Origin: Roseburia hominis | GTDB lineage: Bacteria; Bacillota; Clostridia; Lachnospirales; Lachnospiraceae | Assembly (NCBI GenBank): GCA_040702975.1 | Contig: CP159990.1 | Location: 2,728,001-2,792,000, forward strand | Length of the DNA: 64,000 nucleotides | Direction: 5' to 3' | Part shown: in pieces, positions 17,776 through 27,089 of the stretch | How positions within the stretch are numbered: position 1 is the stretch's first letter | How the letters are laid out: every line of letters starts with the position of its first letter | Program-made: the position numbers and the translations under genes | Notes under the pieces: generated by a model | The model's database searches: none | What the model was told of the DNA's origin: nothing | Seen by the model: only the letters and a program-made list of their open reading frames with translations

Positions 17776-17926
17776 GACAGAAAAATTCACACGCAACAAC
17801 AAAATACTTGCAGTACAGAGAAACAATTGCTCCTGACATCGCAATACTTGCAAAACCAAAAAATAATTATGTCCGACAACGCAATGCTTGCGAAACTAAA
17901 AAATAACTATGCCTGAAAACATATAA
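17769..17926. repeat. Four degenerate 38-40 bp tandem repeats between rpsO and pnp
   Basis: Units begin with CTTGC at 17769, 17807, 17847 and 17887 (38, 40, 40 and about 40 bp). Units 3 and 4 are closest (CTTGCAAAACCAAAAAATAA versus CTTGCGAAACTAAAAAATAA). Each unit boundary carries GCAATnCTTGC, so a short GCAA..TTGC dyad recurs every 40 bp. The array occupies the gap between the rpsO terminator and the pnp -10. Confidence 0.8.
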
Positions 17927-17953
17927 AAAGGCAGCCCCTTCCCAGGACTGCCC
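17925..17953 (-). terminator. Terminator of rpsO
   Basis: Minus-strand hairpin GGGCAGTCC / GGGGCTGCC followed by TTTTT, 16 nt beyond the rpsO stop. Confidence 0.85.
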
Positions 17954-17968
17954 TTCGCAAAAAATAAA

Positions 17969-18235
17969 TTACTTTCTCAGACCTAATCTCTCGATCAGTG
18001 AACGATATCTCTCGATGTCATTCTTCTTAAGGTAAGCAAGAAGACCTCTTCTCTGTCCTACCATCTTCAGAAGACCTCTTCTGGAGTGATGATCCTTCGG
18101 GTTAGCCTTGAAGTGATCGGTCAGGTCGTTGATTCTTGCGGTCAGGATCGCTACCTGCACCTCCGGAGATCCTGTATCGCCAGGTGTTCTTCCGTAATCC
18201 TTAATAATCTGTTCTTTCATTTCCTTTGTAATCAT
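17969..18235 (-). CDS. rpsO: 30S ribosomal protein S15
   Basis: Primary 16S rRNA-binding protein of the small-subunit platform. 88 residues, the exact usual length, with [17 protein letters not shown] and the rRNA-binding [15 protein letters not shown]. It has an AGGAGG site, its own strong promoter (18327-18355) and terminator. The roughly 90-nt leader may carry S15 autoregulatory structure, as in other bacteria, but I could not define one. Confidence 0.97.
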   Translation of the reverse strand: MITKEMKEQIIKDYGRTPGDTGSPEVQVAILTARINDLTDHFKANPKDHHSRRGLLKMVGQRRGLLAYLKKNDIERYRSLIERLGLRK

Positions 18236-18326
18236 GATTCATTACCTCCTGTAAACTTATAAATGCCAGGTATTAAGCAGCGGTTGGAGACTCCGTCTGC
18301 CGAACACCGGTTATCACAACTTCTTA

Positions 18327-18355
18327 AATATATCACGCCTATCTTCGTCTGTCAA
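18327..18355 (-). promoter_or_regulatory. Strong sigma-A promoter of rpsO
   Basis: Minus strand TTGACA (18350-18355), 17-nt spacer, TATATT (18327-18332): a full -35 match and 5 of 6 at -10. It lies between the cotransporter stop and rpsO. Confidence 0.85.
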
Positions 18356-18358
18356 GCA

Positions 18359-20002
18359 TTAATCATCTTCATCCGTCATATCGTCCGGCTGAAGGATCGC
18401 GAACGCGATATTGGTAGCATGGTCCGCAACTCTCTCCAATCCTGATACCGTGTCGGAGAAGATCATTCCGGCCTCAGGCGTACATTTATTCTTCGTCAGA
18501 CGCTTCACATGAGACCTCTGCAGCTTCTTCTCACGTTCATCGATGGCGTCCTCCAGATCCAGGATTTCCTGCATGTGCTCCTGATTTTTATTCGAAAACA
18601 TATCCAGGGAATAATCCAGAATTTTAAGTACCATCTCCGTCATATCCTTAAGCTGCTGCTTCGCCTTGTCACTGAGCTGTACGCTTCCCTCCAGTATCTG
18701 CTTCGCGGAATCTGCAAGGTTTTCCGCATGATCGCCGATACGCTCAATATCATTCACTACATGGAAAAGTCCGCCGATAATCTGGGTATCCGAAACAGGC
18801 ATTTCCATCTCGCTCGCTTTTACAAGATAATCCGTGATCCGATGATTCAGGAAATTAATATAACGCTCTTTACTATAAATCTCCTGAATCTCTTCCTCAG
18901 TCGGATCGCACAATACTTTCATACCTTTTGTCAGATTCTCGCTGGCCACCTGACCCATATGTACGATCTCACGGATTGCTCCAACTGTTGCCGTGCTGGG
19001 CGTCATGATCTGTTTTTCACCGATATATAACAGCTCAAACTCATCATCCTGTGACGGGTCTTTGCCACGGACAATCTTATACGTTGCCTTTACGATCCAG
19101 CCCATGAACGGGAACAGTACAATCACCTGAGCCACCTTAAATATCGTATGTGTATTCGCGACCGCTCTCGCCGGGTTACCGCCTGACATGGCAAGCAGCG
19201 CACCGGTGATCGGCCCCTGTGCAGCAAGCATTACAAGATATGTGATTATGGAGCCCACAATATTGAACAGCAGATGAATCAGCGCTGCTCTCTTTGCATC
19301 CTTCTTTCCACTAAGGCTCGCAAGCATCGCTGACATACAGGATCCGATATTACAGCCCAGAACGATATACGGACAAATCACAAAATCGATCAGCCCCTGC
19401 CCGGCCATCAAAATGACGATACCGACCGTGGCGGATGAACTTTGAAGGACAGCCGTAATTACAATTCCCACAAGAATCCCCATAAGCGGGTTTGTAAGCG
19501 AAGTTACAAGGTTAATCATCTGCGGGGAATTCTTAAGAGAAGACATCGCATTTCCCATGGTACTAAGTCCCATGAACAGGATACCAAAGCCAAGGATTAC
19601 TCCGCCGATTCGCTTCGCATTCGTCTTTTTGCAGAACATCTGCATCACAACACCGCAAATCACGAACAACGGCGCAATATCCGATAGATTAAATGCAATC
19701 AACTGTCCTGTCACGGTAGTACCGATGTTGGCTCCCAGAATCACGCCACTTGCCTGAAACAAATCCATAAGGCCGGAGTTTACAAAGCTGACCACCATGA
19801 CCGTGGTCGCACTCGACGACTGTATGATCGCCGTGAACACCACGCCTACGATCATACCGATAAAGCGGTTCTTTGTAAAAAATTCAAGAATACTGCGCAT
19901 CCGCGCGCCCGCCGCTTTCTCCAGCCCGTCGCTCATGAGCTGCATTCCGAACAGAAATAGCCCCAATCCGCCAAACAGCAGAAAAATTGTCGTAATACCC
20001 AT
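18359..20002 (-). CDS. Na/Pi cotransporter family protein with PhoU-like domain
   Basis: Polytopic membrane protein of the NptA/PNaS type. 547 residues from the ATG at 20002, which overlaps the ribF stop as TGATG and has AGGAG upstream; the longest frame adds 26 unrelated residues. Two inverted QSSSAT repeats (QSSSATTVMVVSFVNSG and QSSSATVGIVILMAG) mark the two transport halves, and the C-terminal third (about 340-547) is a helical PhoU-like domain. Likely imports phosphate with sodium, although some family members carry other anions. Coupling to ribF is seen in other Clostridia only occasionally, so the context says little. Confidence 0.9.
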   Translation of the reverse strand: MGITTIFLLFGGLGLFLFGMQLMSDGLEKAAGARMRSILEFFTKNRFIGMIVGVVFTAIIQSSSATTVMVVSFVNSGLMDLFQASGVILGANIGTTVTGQLIAFNLSDIAPLFVICGVVMQMFCKKTNAKRIGGVILGFGILFMGLSTMGNAMSSLKNSPQMINLVTSLTNPLMGILVGIVITAVLQSSSATVGIVILMAGQGLIDFVICPYIVLGCNIGSCMSAMLASLSGKKDAKRAALIHLLFNIVGSIITYLVMLAAQGPITGALLAMSGGNPARAVANTHTIFKVAQVIVLFPFMGWIVKATYKIVRGKDPSQDDEFELLYIGEKQIMTPSTATVGAIREIVHMGQVASENLTKGMKVLCDPTEEEIQEIYSKERYINFLNHRITDYLVKASEMEMPVSDTQIIGGLFHVVNDIERIGDHAENLADSAKQILEGSVQLSDKAKQQLKDMTEMVLKILDYSLDMFSNKNQEHMQEILDLEDAIDEREKKLQRSHVKRLTKNKCTPEAGMIFSDTVSGLERVADHATNIAFAILQPDDMTDEDD

Positions 20003-20940
20003 CACTCTTCTCCTCTTCTTTTGTATCGGAAATACTCTTTTCCAAACGCAATATCCGAATCGATCTGCGCTTTCATACACTCCACCGAATCAAACTTCTG
20101 TTCCGGCCTGCGAAACTCAAAAAGCTGAATCTCCACATCCTTCCCATAAGCATTTCCTTCATAGTCAAACAGATAGCTTTCGATCAACAGCCGGCGCTCC
20201 TCGGTCACCGTAGGCTTCACGCCTAAATTTCCGATTCCATTATACCAGATTCCGTCAATCTTAACACTGTCAATATACACGCCCTTTGGTGGAAGGAGCT
20301 TCTCCTTCGCCGGGTGTACGTTGATGGTCGGAAATCCCAGTCTCCGCCCAAGCTGTTTTCCATATTCCACAGTCCCGTTCACTGTATAGGGATACCCCAA
20401 AAGGTGCCGGACCGTCTCCATATTTCCTTTTCTCAATTCTTCTTTTATATAGGTACTGCTGATTTCCCTTAAGCCGTACATTTCCTTTTCTTCCACAAAA
20501 AGCTCGTATCCATACTGCTTTGCATACTTCGCCAGCATCTTTGCATCTCCGCGTTTATTGTGGCCGAACCGGAAATCCGTTCCCACCACCACGTATTTCG
20601 CATGAAAAATGCCACACAATACCTCTTCGATAAACCTCTCTGCTTCCATACTGCTGATTTCTTCCGTAAAAGGGCATTCCAGCAGCACATCCACCTGACC
20701 CTCCAGGCGTCTTCTACGCTCCTCATTGCTCATGATCCCTTCTCTGGGAAGCTCAAGTTTTTCAAAAAGCGGAAGCATGTCAAATGCAAACACCACCGAG
20801 CGTACATGATACTTTGCTTTCAATCTCTGTACCTGACGGATCAGTTTCTGATGTCCGCGATGCAGACCGTCGAACTTTCCGAGCGTGACCGCCGTCTCGC
20901 CCGAACTACAGTACGACTCCAATCCTCTGATATATTCCAT
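20002..20940 (-). CDS. ribF: Bifunctional riboflavin kinase / FAD synthetase
   Basis: Converts riboflavin to FMN and FAD. 312 residues. N-terminal adenylyltransferase with GKFDGLHRGHQKLI (residues 22-35) and the conserved TDFRFGHNKRGD; C-terminal riboflavin kinase with GRRLGFPTINV and the ATP/Mg loop before it. Positioned after truB, as is usual in the rimP-nusA-infB-rbfA-nrnA-truB-ribF cluster. A 45-bp tandem repeat lies in the gap before it. Confidence 0.96.
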   Translation of the reverse strand: MEYIRGLESYCSSGETAVTLGKFDGLHRGHQKLIRQVQRLKAKYHVRSVVFAFDMLPLFEKLELPREGIMSNEERRRRLEGQVDVLLECPFTEEISSMEAERFIEEVLCGIFHAKYVVVGTDFRFGHNKRGDAKMLAKYAKQYGYELFVEEKEMYGLREISSTYIKEELRKGNMETVRHLLGYPYTVNGTVEYGKQLGRRLGFPTINVHPAKEKLLPPKGVYIDSVKIDGIWYNGIGNLGVKPTVTEERRLLIESYLFDYEGNAYGKDVEIQLFEFRRPEQKFDSVECMKAQIDSDIAFGKEYFRYKRRGEE

Positions 20941-20965
20941 CTTGTTTCCTCTTTATACTTTGTGA

Positions 20966-21055
20966 AATGGCCGAATGGCCATACGGGATACCCTTGGGTA
21001 TACCTTGTTAAACGGCCGAATGGCCATACGGGGTGCCCTTGGGTAAGCCGTTTGG
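20966..21055. repeat. Two tandem 45-bp repeats between truB and ribF
   Basis: Unit 1 (20966-21010) and unit 2 (21011-21055) share CGGCCGAATGGCCATACGGG-type sequence. Each contains a GGCC GAAT GGCC dyad and a second dyad; in unit 1 this is ATACCC TT GGGTAT. The sequence differs from the 9006/28842/60592 family but has the same 45-bp period and the same position just upstream of a start codon. Confidence 0.85.
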
Positions 21056-21092
21056 TGCAGCCTCTTTACATTCCTGTAAATCTACTTGCACC

Positions 21093-22016
21093 TTATGATT
21101 CTATTCTGTCAAAAAACATGCGTACAATTTTGAAATCCTTCTCTTTGCTCCGATAGGCATATACCGCAATAAAATACCGGTTCTCATCATACACTCTGAC
21201 TTTTTCTCCCTCCTCAAACTCTTTGAGGGAGCCAAGCCATAGAATATCCGAAAGGCCGAACAGTCCACCATTTCGAACCGTCCTGTCCGCCTCCGGTTTC
21301 AGGTACACCTGCTCATACCCCGGGAACATGGCATCGACAGCTATCATGTGTTCTTCCAGCTTTCCCTCCCGGAAATACTGTTCTGCCACCGAAAGACGCA
21401 TACTCTCCGCGATCTTAAATCTCTCAACCTGTGTCCTTCTAAGCTTCTCCATACACCCAAAACAGCCCAATGCTCTTCCAATGTCATGACAGAGTGTCCG
21501 GATATAGGTTCCCTTCGAGCACTGCACCTCCATACGCACTCTGGGGAGGGCCATTTCCAGGATCTTAATCCGGTAAATGGTCACATGCCTTGGCTTTCTC
21601 TCCACTTCTTTTCCATCGCGCGCAAGCTCATACAGCTTTTTCCCGTTTACCTTGAGCGCGGAAAACATGGGCGGAATCTGATCATATCCGCCTTCAAAAG
21701 ACCGGATCACTTCTCTTACCTGCTCTTCACTAAGGTTCTTCGTATCCCCTTCTCGTAGCACTTTTCCGGTAATATCCTGTGTATCCGTCTCTTTTCCCAG
21801 AAGAAGCACCGTCTCATAGGTCTTATCCTTATCGGTAAGCATATCGCAGAGCCGTGTCGCCTTCCCCAGACACACCGGAAGGACTCCTTCCGCCTCAGGG
21901 TCCAGCGTTCCGGTGTGGCCGATCTTCTTCTGACGGGTGATCCCACGCAGCTTTGCGACCACATCGTGGGACGTGTACCCACGCTCTTTATAAATATTCA
22001 ACACACCGTTTAGCAT
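21093..22016 (-). CDS. truB: tRNA pseudouridine(55) synthase
   Basis: Makes pseudouridine 55 in the T-loop of tRNAs. 307 residues. Catalytic Asp39 lies in GHTGTLDPEAEGVLP; other family landmarks are KTYETVLLLG and GTYIRTLCHDIG. A C-terminal PUA-like domain ends with RYFIAVYAY. It follows nrnA by 24 nt. Confidence 0.96.
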   Translation of the reverse strand: MLNGVLNIYKERGYTSHDVVAKLRGITRQKKIGHTGTLDPEAEGVLPVCLGKATRLCDMLTDKDKTYETVLLLGKETDTQDITGKVLREGDTKNLSEEQVREVIRSFEGGYDQIPPMFSALKVNGKKLYELARDGKEVERKPRHVTIYRIKILEMALPRVRMEVQCSKGTYIRTLCHDIGRALGCFGCMEKLRRTQVERFKIAESMRLSVAEQYFREGKLEEHMIAVDAMFPGYEQVYLKPEADRTVRNGGLFGLSDILWLGSLKEFEEGEKVRVYDENRYFIAVYAYRSKEKDFKIVRMFFDRIES

Positions 22017-22040
22017 CCAACCCCCGCTTTCTCATCCGGC

Positions 22041-23021
22041 TTATTTCTCACTTTGTTCCCCGGCATCCGCCTTAAACTGAAGCTCGATCTGACGGGACAA
22101 ATTATTGACTACGTCATGCATCGTTCCTGTCATGGTAAAGCCTGCTGCGCGCACATGACCGCCGCCGCCGAAATACTGGGCAATCCGGCTCACGTCAACT
22201 TCCTCGCTGGACCGCAGGCTCACTTTAAACGTTCCCGGCTTCAATTCATACATGAAAATAGCCACATCGACGCCCTTCGTAAGCTTTAGCTGACTCACGA
22301 TTCCGTCCAGATGCTTCGGCGCGACCTGATAAAAATCCATCACCTTTTTCGTAATGGAAGATACGATGCATCTTCCGTCCATGAACAGAAAACTCTCCAA
22401 AAGCGCGCGCCCTAAAATATGGTTCTGGGCATAGGTCTTCTCATCAAACGTCCGGGTTATGATTCCCGTGTGATCCACGCCCTTTTCCATCAGCTTCGCC
22501 GCGATACGCATAGTAGAAGGATGCGTGCAGGAATACCGGAATACCCCTGTATCGTGTACGATTCCCGTATAAAGACACTCCGCAGTCTCCCTCGATATCT
22601 TCTCATCCTCCAAAAGCTCATAAAGCACTTCACAGGTAGAGCTTGCTTCCGGATGGATCACATTCACATCTGCCGTGGCCTGATTGCTGATATGGTGATC
22701 CACGCATGCGGTACGCTTTGCCCCCCGGCAAAGCGGCCCGGAAAATCCAAGCCGCCCTTCATCCCCGCAATCCAGAAGCACAAAGAGATCATAGCTTTGC
22801 TCCTCAGAAATCTCATGCCTGATCTCTTCGCTGCCCTTCATGAATAGAAAGGTGTTCGGGATATCTTCCAGATAAACATGCACTTCCTTCTGCGGGTAAT
22901 TCTCACGCACATATCGAAACAGGCCCATACACGAACCTGCACAGTCCCCATCCGGCCGCACATGTCCGCCGATTGCAATCCTGTCTGCCTTTTGAATCTC
23001 TTCCATCAAGATATTATTCAT
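22041..23021 (-). CDS. nrnA: DHH/DHHA1 phosphoesterase, NrnA-like oligoribonuclease
   Basis: Bifunctional oligoribonuclease / pAp phosphatase family, degrading nanoRNAs, pAp and often pGpG or pApA. 326 residues. Metal-binding residues are in RPDGDCAGS (D24, D26), LLDCGDEGR (about 84) and VDHHISN (D108-H110); the C-terminal DHHA1 domain has GGGGHVRAAG. It overlaps rbfA by 4 nt. The position between rbfA and truB is conserved in Firmicutes. Confidence 0.93.
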   Translation of the reverse strand: MNNILMEEIQKADRIAIGGHVRPDGDCAGSCMGLFRYVRENYPQKEVHVYLEDIPNTFLFMKGSEEIRHEISEEQSYDLFVLLDCGDEGRLGFSGPLCRGAKRTACVDHHISNQATADVNVIHPEASSTCEVLYELLEDEKISRETAECLYTGIVHDTGVFRYSCTHPSTMRIAAKLMEKGVDHTGIITRTFDEKTYAQNHILGRALLESFLFMDGRCIVSSITKKVMDFYQVAPKHLDGIVSQLKLTKGVDVAIFMYELKPGTFKVSLRSSEEVDVSRIAQYFGGGGHVRAAGFTMTGTMHDVVNNLSRQIELQFKADAGEQSEK

Positions 23022-23395
23022 TCTTCTTCATCCTCTTTTTTTAGATTTCTGGTCACATCATCGATTTTTTTCGACATCTGCACACCGTACTCTATGGACT
23101 CATCCATGATAAATCTGATCTCCGGCGTATTTCTCATATTGAGTCCCCGCGCCAGTTCTCTGCGCACATAACCTTCCGCGCTCTGCAGCCCCTTGATCGT
23201 GTCGCTTTTAGCCTTTTCGTCCCCCAGCACACTGATATATACCTTACAGGTCTTAAGGTCCGGCGCCACCTCCACCGCGACCACGGAAGTCATCGGTGCA
23301 ATGCGGGGGTCTTTAATACCACCCCGCAGGATATTGCTCAGTTCCCTTTGCACCTCTGTATTTACTCTTGTATTCTTAATACTGTTTTTTCTCAT
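23018..23395 (-). CDS. rbfA: 30S ribosome-binding factor A
   Basis: KH-fold maturation factor for the 30S subunit. 125 residues: VQRELSNILRGGIKDPRI at the start, KTCKVYISVLGDEKAK in the middle, and the RNA-contacting RNTPEIRFIMDESIEYG. A short basic N-terminus (MRKNSIKNTRVNTE) is typical. It starts 42 nt after infB. Confidence 0.95.
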   Translation of the reverse strand: MRKNSIKNTRVNTEVQRELSNILRGGIKDPRIAPMTSVVAVEVAPDLKTCKVYISVLGDEKAKSDTIKGLQSAEGYVRRELARGLNMRNTPEIRFIMDESIEYGVQMSKKIDDVTRNLKKEDEEE

Positions 23396-23437
23396 ATTTT
23401 ATTTTGCCGCCTTCCTTATTCATAGAAGTCTGACCTG

Positions 23438-26400
23438 CTATCTCGGGATCTCGACCATCTTGAAGGCCTCGACCTGATCGCCTTCCTTGATATCATTGAA
23501 GCGTTCAAATACAAAACCACATTCGTAGCCTGCTCTGACTTCCTTCACATCATCCTTGAACCGCTTCAGGGAAGCCAGCTTGCCGTCATAGATCACGATG
23601 CCGTCACGCATAATACGAACGGAGCAGTCACGCTCAAATACACCATCCAGTACATAAGAACCACCGATAGTTCCCACACCGGAAGCCCTGAACGTCTGAC
23701 GGATCTCTGCATGGCCAAGTACCTTCTCCTCAAATACCGGTTCCAGCATTCCTTTCATAGCTGCTTCTACATCTTCAATCGCATTGTAAATTACGCGATA
23801 TAATCTTACATCTACGCCCTCGCGCTCTGCGGTTTCCTTCGCCGCCGCGTCAGGACGCACGTTAAATCCGATAATAATGGCGTTCGACGCCGCAGCCAGC
23901 GTTACGTCAGATTCATTGATCGCGCCTACGCCGCCGTGGATGATCTTCACTACCACCTCATCGTTGGAAAGTTTCACGAGGCTCTGCTTGATTGCCTCCA
24001 CGGAGCCCTGTACATCCGCCTTGACAACGATACCCAGCTCTTTCAGATTACCTTCCTGAATCTGCGTAAACAGATCGTCTAATGACATCTTGCTTCTGGT
24101 CTCGTCGAGCATCTTCATTCTGCCCTGGCTGATGAAGGTCTCTGCAAAGCTTCTTGCCTCTTTTTCATTACCGCAGCCTACAAATACTTCTCCGGCATTC
24201 GGAACATCGTTAAGACCGAGAATCTCTACCGGAGTAGACGGTCCCGCTTCTTTTACGCGCCGTCCCTTGTCATCCATCATCGCGCGGACTTTACCGAACG
24301 CAGAGCCTGCCGCGATCGGGTCGCCGATACGGAGCGTACCCTTCTGTACCAGAACTGTAGCGACCGGTCCTTTTCCTTTGTCCAGCTCGGCCTCGATCAC
24401 AAGACCTCTCGCCCGCCGGTTCGGATTTGCTTTCAGCTCCATCACCTCAGCGGTCAGAAGAAGCATTTCCATCAGCTCATCAAGACCCTCGCCGGTGTGC
24501 GCGGATACCGGTACAAAGATAGTGCTTCCGCCCCAATCCTCCGGAATCAGTTCATATTCTGTAAGCTCCTGTTTTACACGTTCAATATTCGCACTTGGCT
24601 TATCAATCTTGTTAATGGCAACCACAATCTCAATTCCCGCTGCTTTCGCATGGTTGATTGCTTCCACGGTCTGCGGCATTACTCCGTCATCCGCAGCGAC
24701 TACCAGAATCGCGATATCAGTAGAATTGGCTCCACGCATACGCATTGCCGTAAACGCCTCATGTCCCGGAGTATCAAGGAAGGTGATCCTCTCACCATTG
24801 ATCTCTACTACGGACGCACCGATGTGCTGCGTGATTCCGCCTGCCTCACCCTGAATCACATGGGTATTACGGATCGCATCCAGAAGGGAAGTCTTACCGT
24901 GGTCTACGTGACCCATTACGCAGACTACCGGAGGACGTTTCTTCATCTTCTTCTCGTCCTCTTCCTCCTCCTTCAGCAGTTCCTCTATCACGTCAACAAC
25001 TTCTTCTTTTTCGCAGAGAACTTCAAATTCCATTGCGATCTCTTCTGCAGTGGCAAAATCCACTTCCTGATTTACCGTCACGATCTTGCCCTGAAGGAAG
25101 AGTTTCTTAACGATGACGGACGGCTGAATCTTCATCTTATCTGCCAGTTCCTGAATGGTCACGCTCTCTGGAATCGTGATCTGTTTGATCTGTTCCTCCT
25201 GCGCTTCCTTCTTTGGCTGCGGTTTTGTCATCTTCGGCTGGGTATTATTATTCTTACCCTTTCTGCCTTTTGACATTCTGTCTTCACCGTCATCATTTCT
25301 ATTATATTCTTTTTTCTTATGTGCATCCTTGGGTTTGGAACGGCTCGGCTTCTGCTCTGCGATGGCCGGTGCCGGAATAGCCGGCCCGCTCTTTCTTCTG
25401 TCGTCGCGGTGAGAATCCCTTCTGTCGTCACGGCGGTCCTCTCTCCTGTCATCGCGGCGTGAATCTCTTCTATCGTCGCGGCGCTCATCCTTTCTGTCGT
25501 CGCGACGGTCGTCTCTCCTGTCATCACGGCGGCCCTGGAATCCCTCTCTTCTTCCTTCAGAAAAGCGTCCCGTTCTCTGATCCGAACCATTTCTTCTGTT
25601 CTCGCCTCTTCCGTCCTGTCCTCTTCTTCCCTGATCACTTCCTGATCTGTCGGACTGGAAGCTGCGGCCTTGGCCGTTATTTTGCTGGCGTCCTCCCTGG
25701 CCGGCTCCCTGTGGGCGGTTTCCCTGCGGACGGGCAGTCTGGCCTGCCTGCTGGCGTCCTCCCTGGGTACTCTGTGCATGAACATTCTGACCTGCACTCT
25801 GCGGGCGGGACGTATTTTCTGTTCCCTGCACTTTTCCTGCCGGCGTATTTCCCTGTGGGCGGGCAGTCTGGTTACCTGCCTGCGGACGAGACACATTTTC
25901 TGCTCCCTGCACTCTTCCTGTCGGCGCATTTCCCTGTGGGCGGGCAGTCGTGCTTCCTGCCGGACGTGTACCTGGCGTGCTCCCCTGCGGGCGAACTCCC
26001 GGCGTGCTTCCCTGCGGGCGGGCTCCTGATGCACTCCCCTGCGGACGTACTCCTGATGCGCTACCCTGTGGGCGGCTTCCCTGGCCTGATCCCTGCGGAC
26101 GTACTCCAACTCCTGCTCCCTGGGTGCGTGCTCCCGGCGTGCTTCCCTGCGTACGGGCTCCTCTCGGCTGTCCCTGGCGCGCTCCCTGCCTTGATCCGTT
26201 CTGGGTATTCTGCGGACGGAACACCTGCATAATCTTTTTCTTCTTCGGCGCTTCCGTCGCCTTATCTGCATCCGATGGCGCCGGTGCCTTCTTCTCCTCC
26301 GGCTTTCTCGGCGCTGCCAGTCTTCTGACAGATTCAATCTGGTCTTCGGAAAGAACACTCATATGACTTGCCGCGTCAATACCCCTCTCCCGAAGGATCG

Positions 26401-26464
26401 TCAGCATTTCCTTGTTCGGCATGTTCAGTTCTTTCGCCAGCTCATATACTCTTAATTTCGACAT
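23438..26464 (-). CDS. infB: Translation initiation factor IF-2
   Basis: GTPase that recruits fMet-tRNA to the 30S subunit. 1008 residues from the ATG at 26464 ([13 protein letters not shown], with GAGGAGG 7-8 nt upstream), 7 residues shorter than the longest frame. The N-terminal IF2N domain is followed by about 260 residues of low complexity: RPQGS(A/T)xG-type repeats (about residues 100-255), a Gly/Gln/Arg-rich stretch, then near-uninterrupted RRDDRRD repeats (about 310-360). A second IF2N ([11 protein letters not shown]) precedes the G domain (GHVDHGKT at 518-525, [14 protein letters not shown]). Long IF2 N-termini are known in Lachnospiraceae. Confidence 0.97.
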   Translation of the reverse strand: MSKLRVYELAKELNMPNKEMLTILRERGIDAASHMSVLSEDQIESVRRLAAPRKPEEKKAPAPSDADKATEAPKKKKIMQVFRPQNTQNGSRQGARQGQPRGARTQGSTPGARTQGAGVGVRPQGSGQGSRPQGSASGVRPQGSASGARPQGSTPGVRPQGSTPGTRPAGSTTARPQGNAPTGRVQGAENVSRPQAGNQTARPQGNTPAGKVQGTENTSRPQSAGQNVHAQSTQGGRQQAGQTARPQGNRPQGAGQGGRQQNNGQGRSFQSDRSGSDQGRRGQDGRGENRRNGSDQRTGRFSEGRREGFQGRRDDRRDDRRDDRKDERRDDRRDSRRDDRREDRRDDRRDSHRDDRRKSGPAIPAPAIAEQKPSRSKPKDAHKKKEYNRNDDGEDRMSKGRKGKNNNTQPKMTKPQPKKEAQEEQIKQITIPESVTIQELADKMKIQPSVIVKKLFLQGKIVTVNQEVDFATAEEIAMEFEVLCEKEEVVDVIEELLKEEEEDEKKMKKRPPVVCVMGHVDHGKTSLLDAIRNTHVIQGEAGGITQHIGASVVEINGERITFLDTPGHEAFTAMRMRGANSTDIAILVVAADDGVMPQTVEAINHAKAAGIEIVVAINKIDKPSANIERVKQELTEYELIPEDWGGSTIFVPVSAHTGEGLDELMEMLLLTAEVMELKANPNRRARGLVIEAELDKGKGPVATVLVQKGTLRIGDPIAAGSAFGKVRAMMDDKGRRVKEAGPSTPVEILGLNDVPNAGEVFVGCGNEKEARSFAETFISQGRMKMLDETRSKMSLDDLFTQIQEGNLKELGIVVKADVQGSVEAIKQSLVKLSNDEVVVKIIHGGVGAINESDVTLAAASNAIIIGFNVRPDAAAKETAEREGVDVRLYRVIYNAIEDVEAAMKGMLEPVFEEKVLGHAEIRQTFRASGVGTIGGSYVLDGVFERDCSVRIMRDGIVIYDGKLASLKRFKDDVKEVRAGYECGFVFERFNDIKEGDQVEAFKMVEIPR
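25388..26164. repeat. infB: Low-complexity coding repeats inside infB
   Basis: Degenerate 21-27 bp direct repeats encoding RPQGSxxG modules (about 25690-26164) and 12-15 bp repeats encoding RRDD (about 25388-25540). Because the repeats are in phase on both strands, long spurious open frames exist in several other frames here. Confidence 0.85.
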
Positions 26465-26477
26465 CTTACTACCTCCT

Positions 26478-26795
26478 CTATGCAATCGTATCCTTTTTCT
26501 CTTCTAACTGCTTTTTGATTCCTTTGGCAAATCCTGCATCACTCACCGCAAGAGACGCCCGGAATTCCTTTCCCATTGCATGACCCAAGGTATCTTTATC
26601 CCCATAAAAATAAATCGGCACCTCATAAAAATCACACATGTTTTGAAATTTCTTCTTTGTATTGTCAGATGCATCATCTGCAACGATCACCAAATGGGCC
26701 CTTCCTTCCTTCACTGCTTTTTCCGTCAGGAATTCCCCACTGTGTGTCTTTCCCGCCTTGGTGGCAAGGCCAAGAAGTGACAAGGCTTTATCCAT
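26478..26795 (-). CDS. ylxQ: L7Ae/L30e/S12e-type RNA-binding protein YlxQ
   Basis: 105 residues from the ATG at 26795 ([20 protein letters not shown]). The longest frame runs back through ylxR and its first 58 codons are out-of-frame ylxR sequence. The L7Ae fold motifs [23 protein letters not shown] and [14 protein letters not shown] are visible. Members bind K-turn RNAs; the target of YlxQ is not settled. It overlaps ylxR by 8 nt and is 13 nt before infB, the conserved order. Confidence 0.92.
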   Translation of the reverse strand: MDKALSLLGLATKAGKTHSGEFLTEKAVKEGRAHLVIVADDASDNTKKKFQNMCDFYEVPIYFYGDKDTLGHAMGKEFRASLAVSDAGFAKGIKKQLEEKKDTIA

Positions 26796-27066
26796 TCTCA
26801 AGTCCCTCCAGTTCCTTTGACAGATTCTCGTAGACTTCTTTTGGAATCGCCTGCTTAAATGAACGCTCCAGCCCTTTATTTTTGATTGCCTCATCGAGAC
26901 ACTCTTTTGAGAAACAAAGGTAGGCGCCGCGCCCGTTCTTCCTTCCTGTGGCATCCAGAACAAATTCATTCTCCGATGTCTTCAAAACACGCAGCATTTC
27001 TTTTTTACTCTTCATTTTCTGACATCCCACACATTTACGCATGGGTATTTTCTTGGTCGTGCTCAA
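26788..27066 (-). CDS. ylxR: YlxR family RNA/nucleoid-associated protein (DUF448)
   Basis: 92 residues. The family signature PMRKCVGCQKMKSKKEMLR is at residues 8-26 and GRKNGRGAYLCFSKEC at about 41-56. YlxR proteins bind nucleic acid (a positively charged groove with GRGA) and have been linked to rnpB transcription in other Firmicutes. It lies between nusA (23 nt upstream) and ylxQ. Confidence 0.94.
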   Translation of the reverse strand: MSTTKKIPMRKCVGCQKMKSKKEMLRVLKTSENEFVLDATGRKNGRGAYLCFSKECLDEAIKNKGLERSFKQAIPKEVYENLSKELEGLENG

Positions 27067-27089
27067 ACAATCACTCCTAATTTATTCTT

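Noticed and set aside
17769..17926. CRISPR or integron-like array
   Set aside because: The 38-40 bp units are degenerate and adjoin without spacers or recombinase genes.
25228..26358. Long Arg/Glu-rich open frame overlapping infB
   Set aside because: Created by the in-phase repeats of infB read in another frame.
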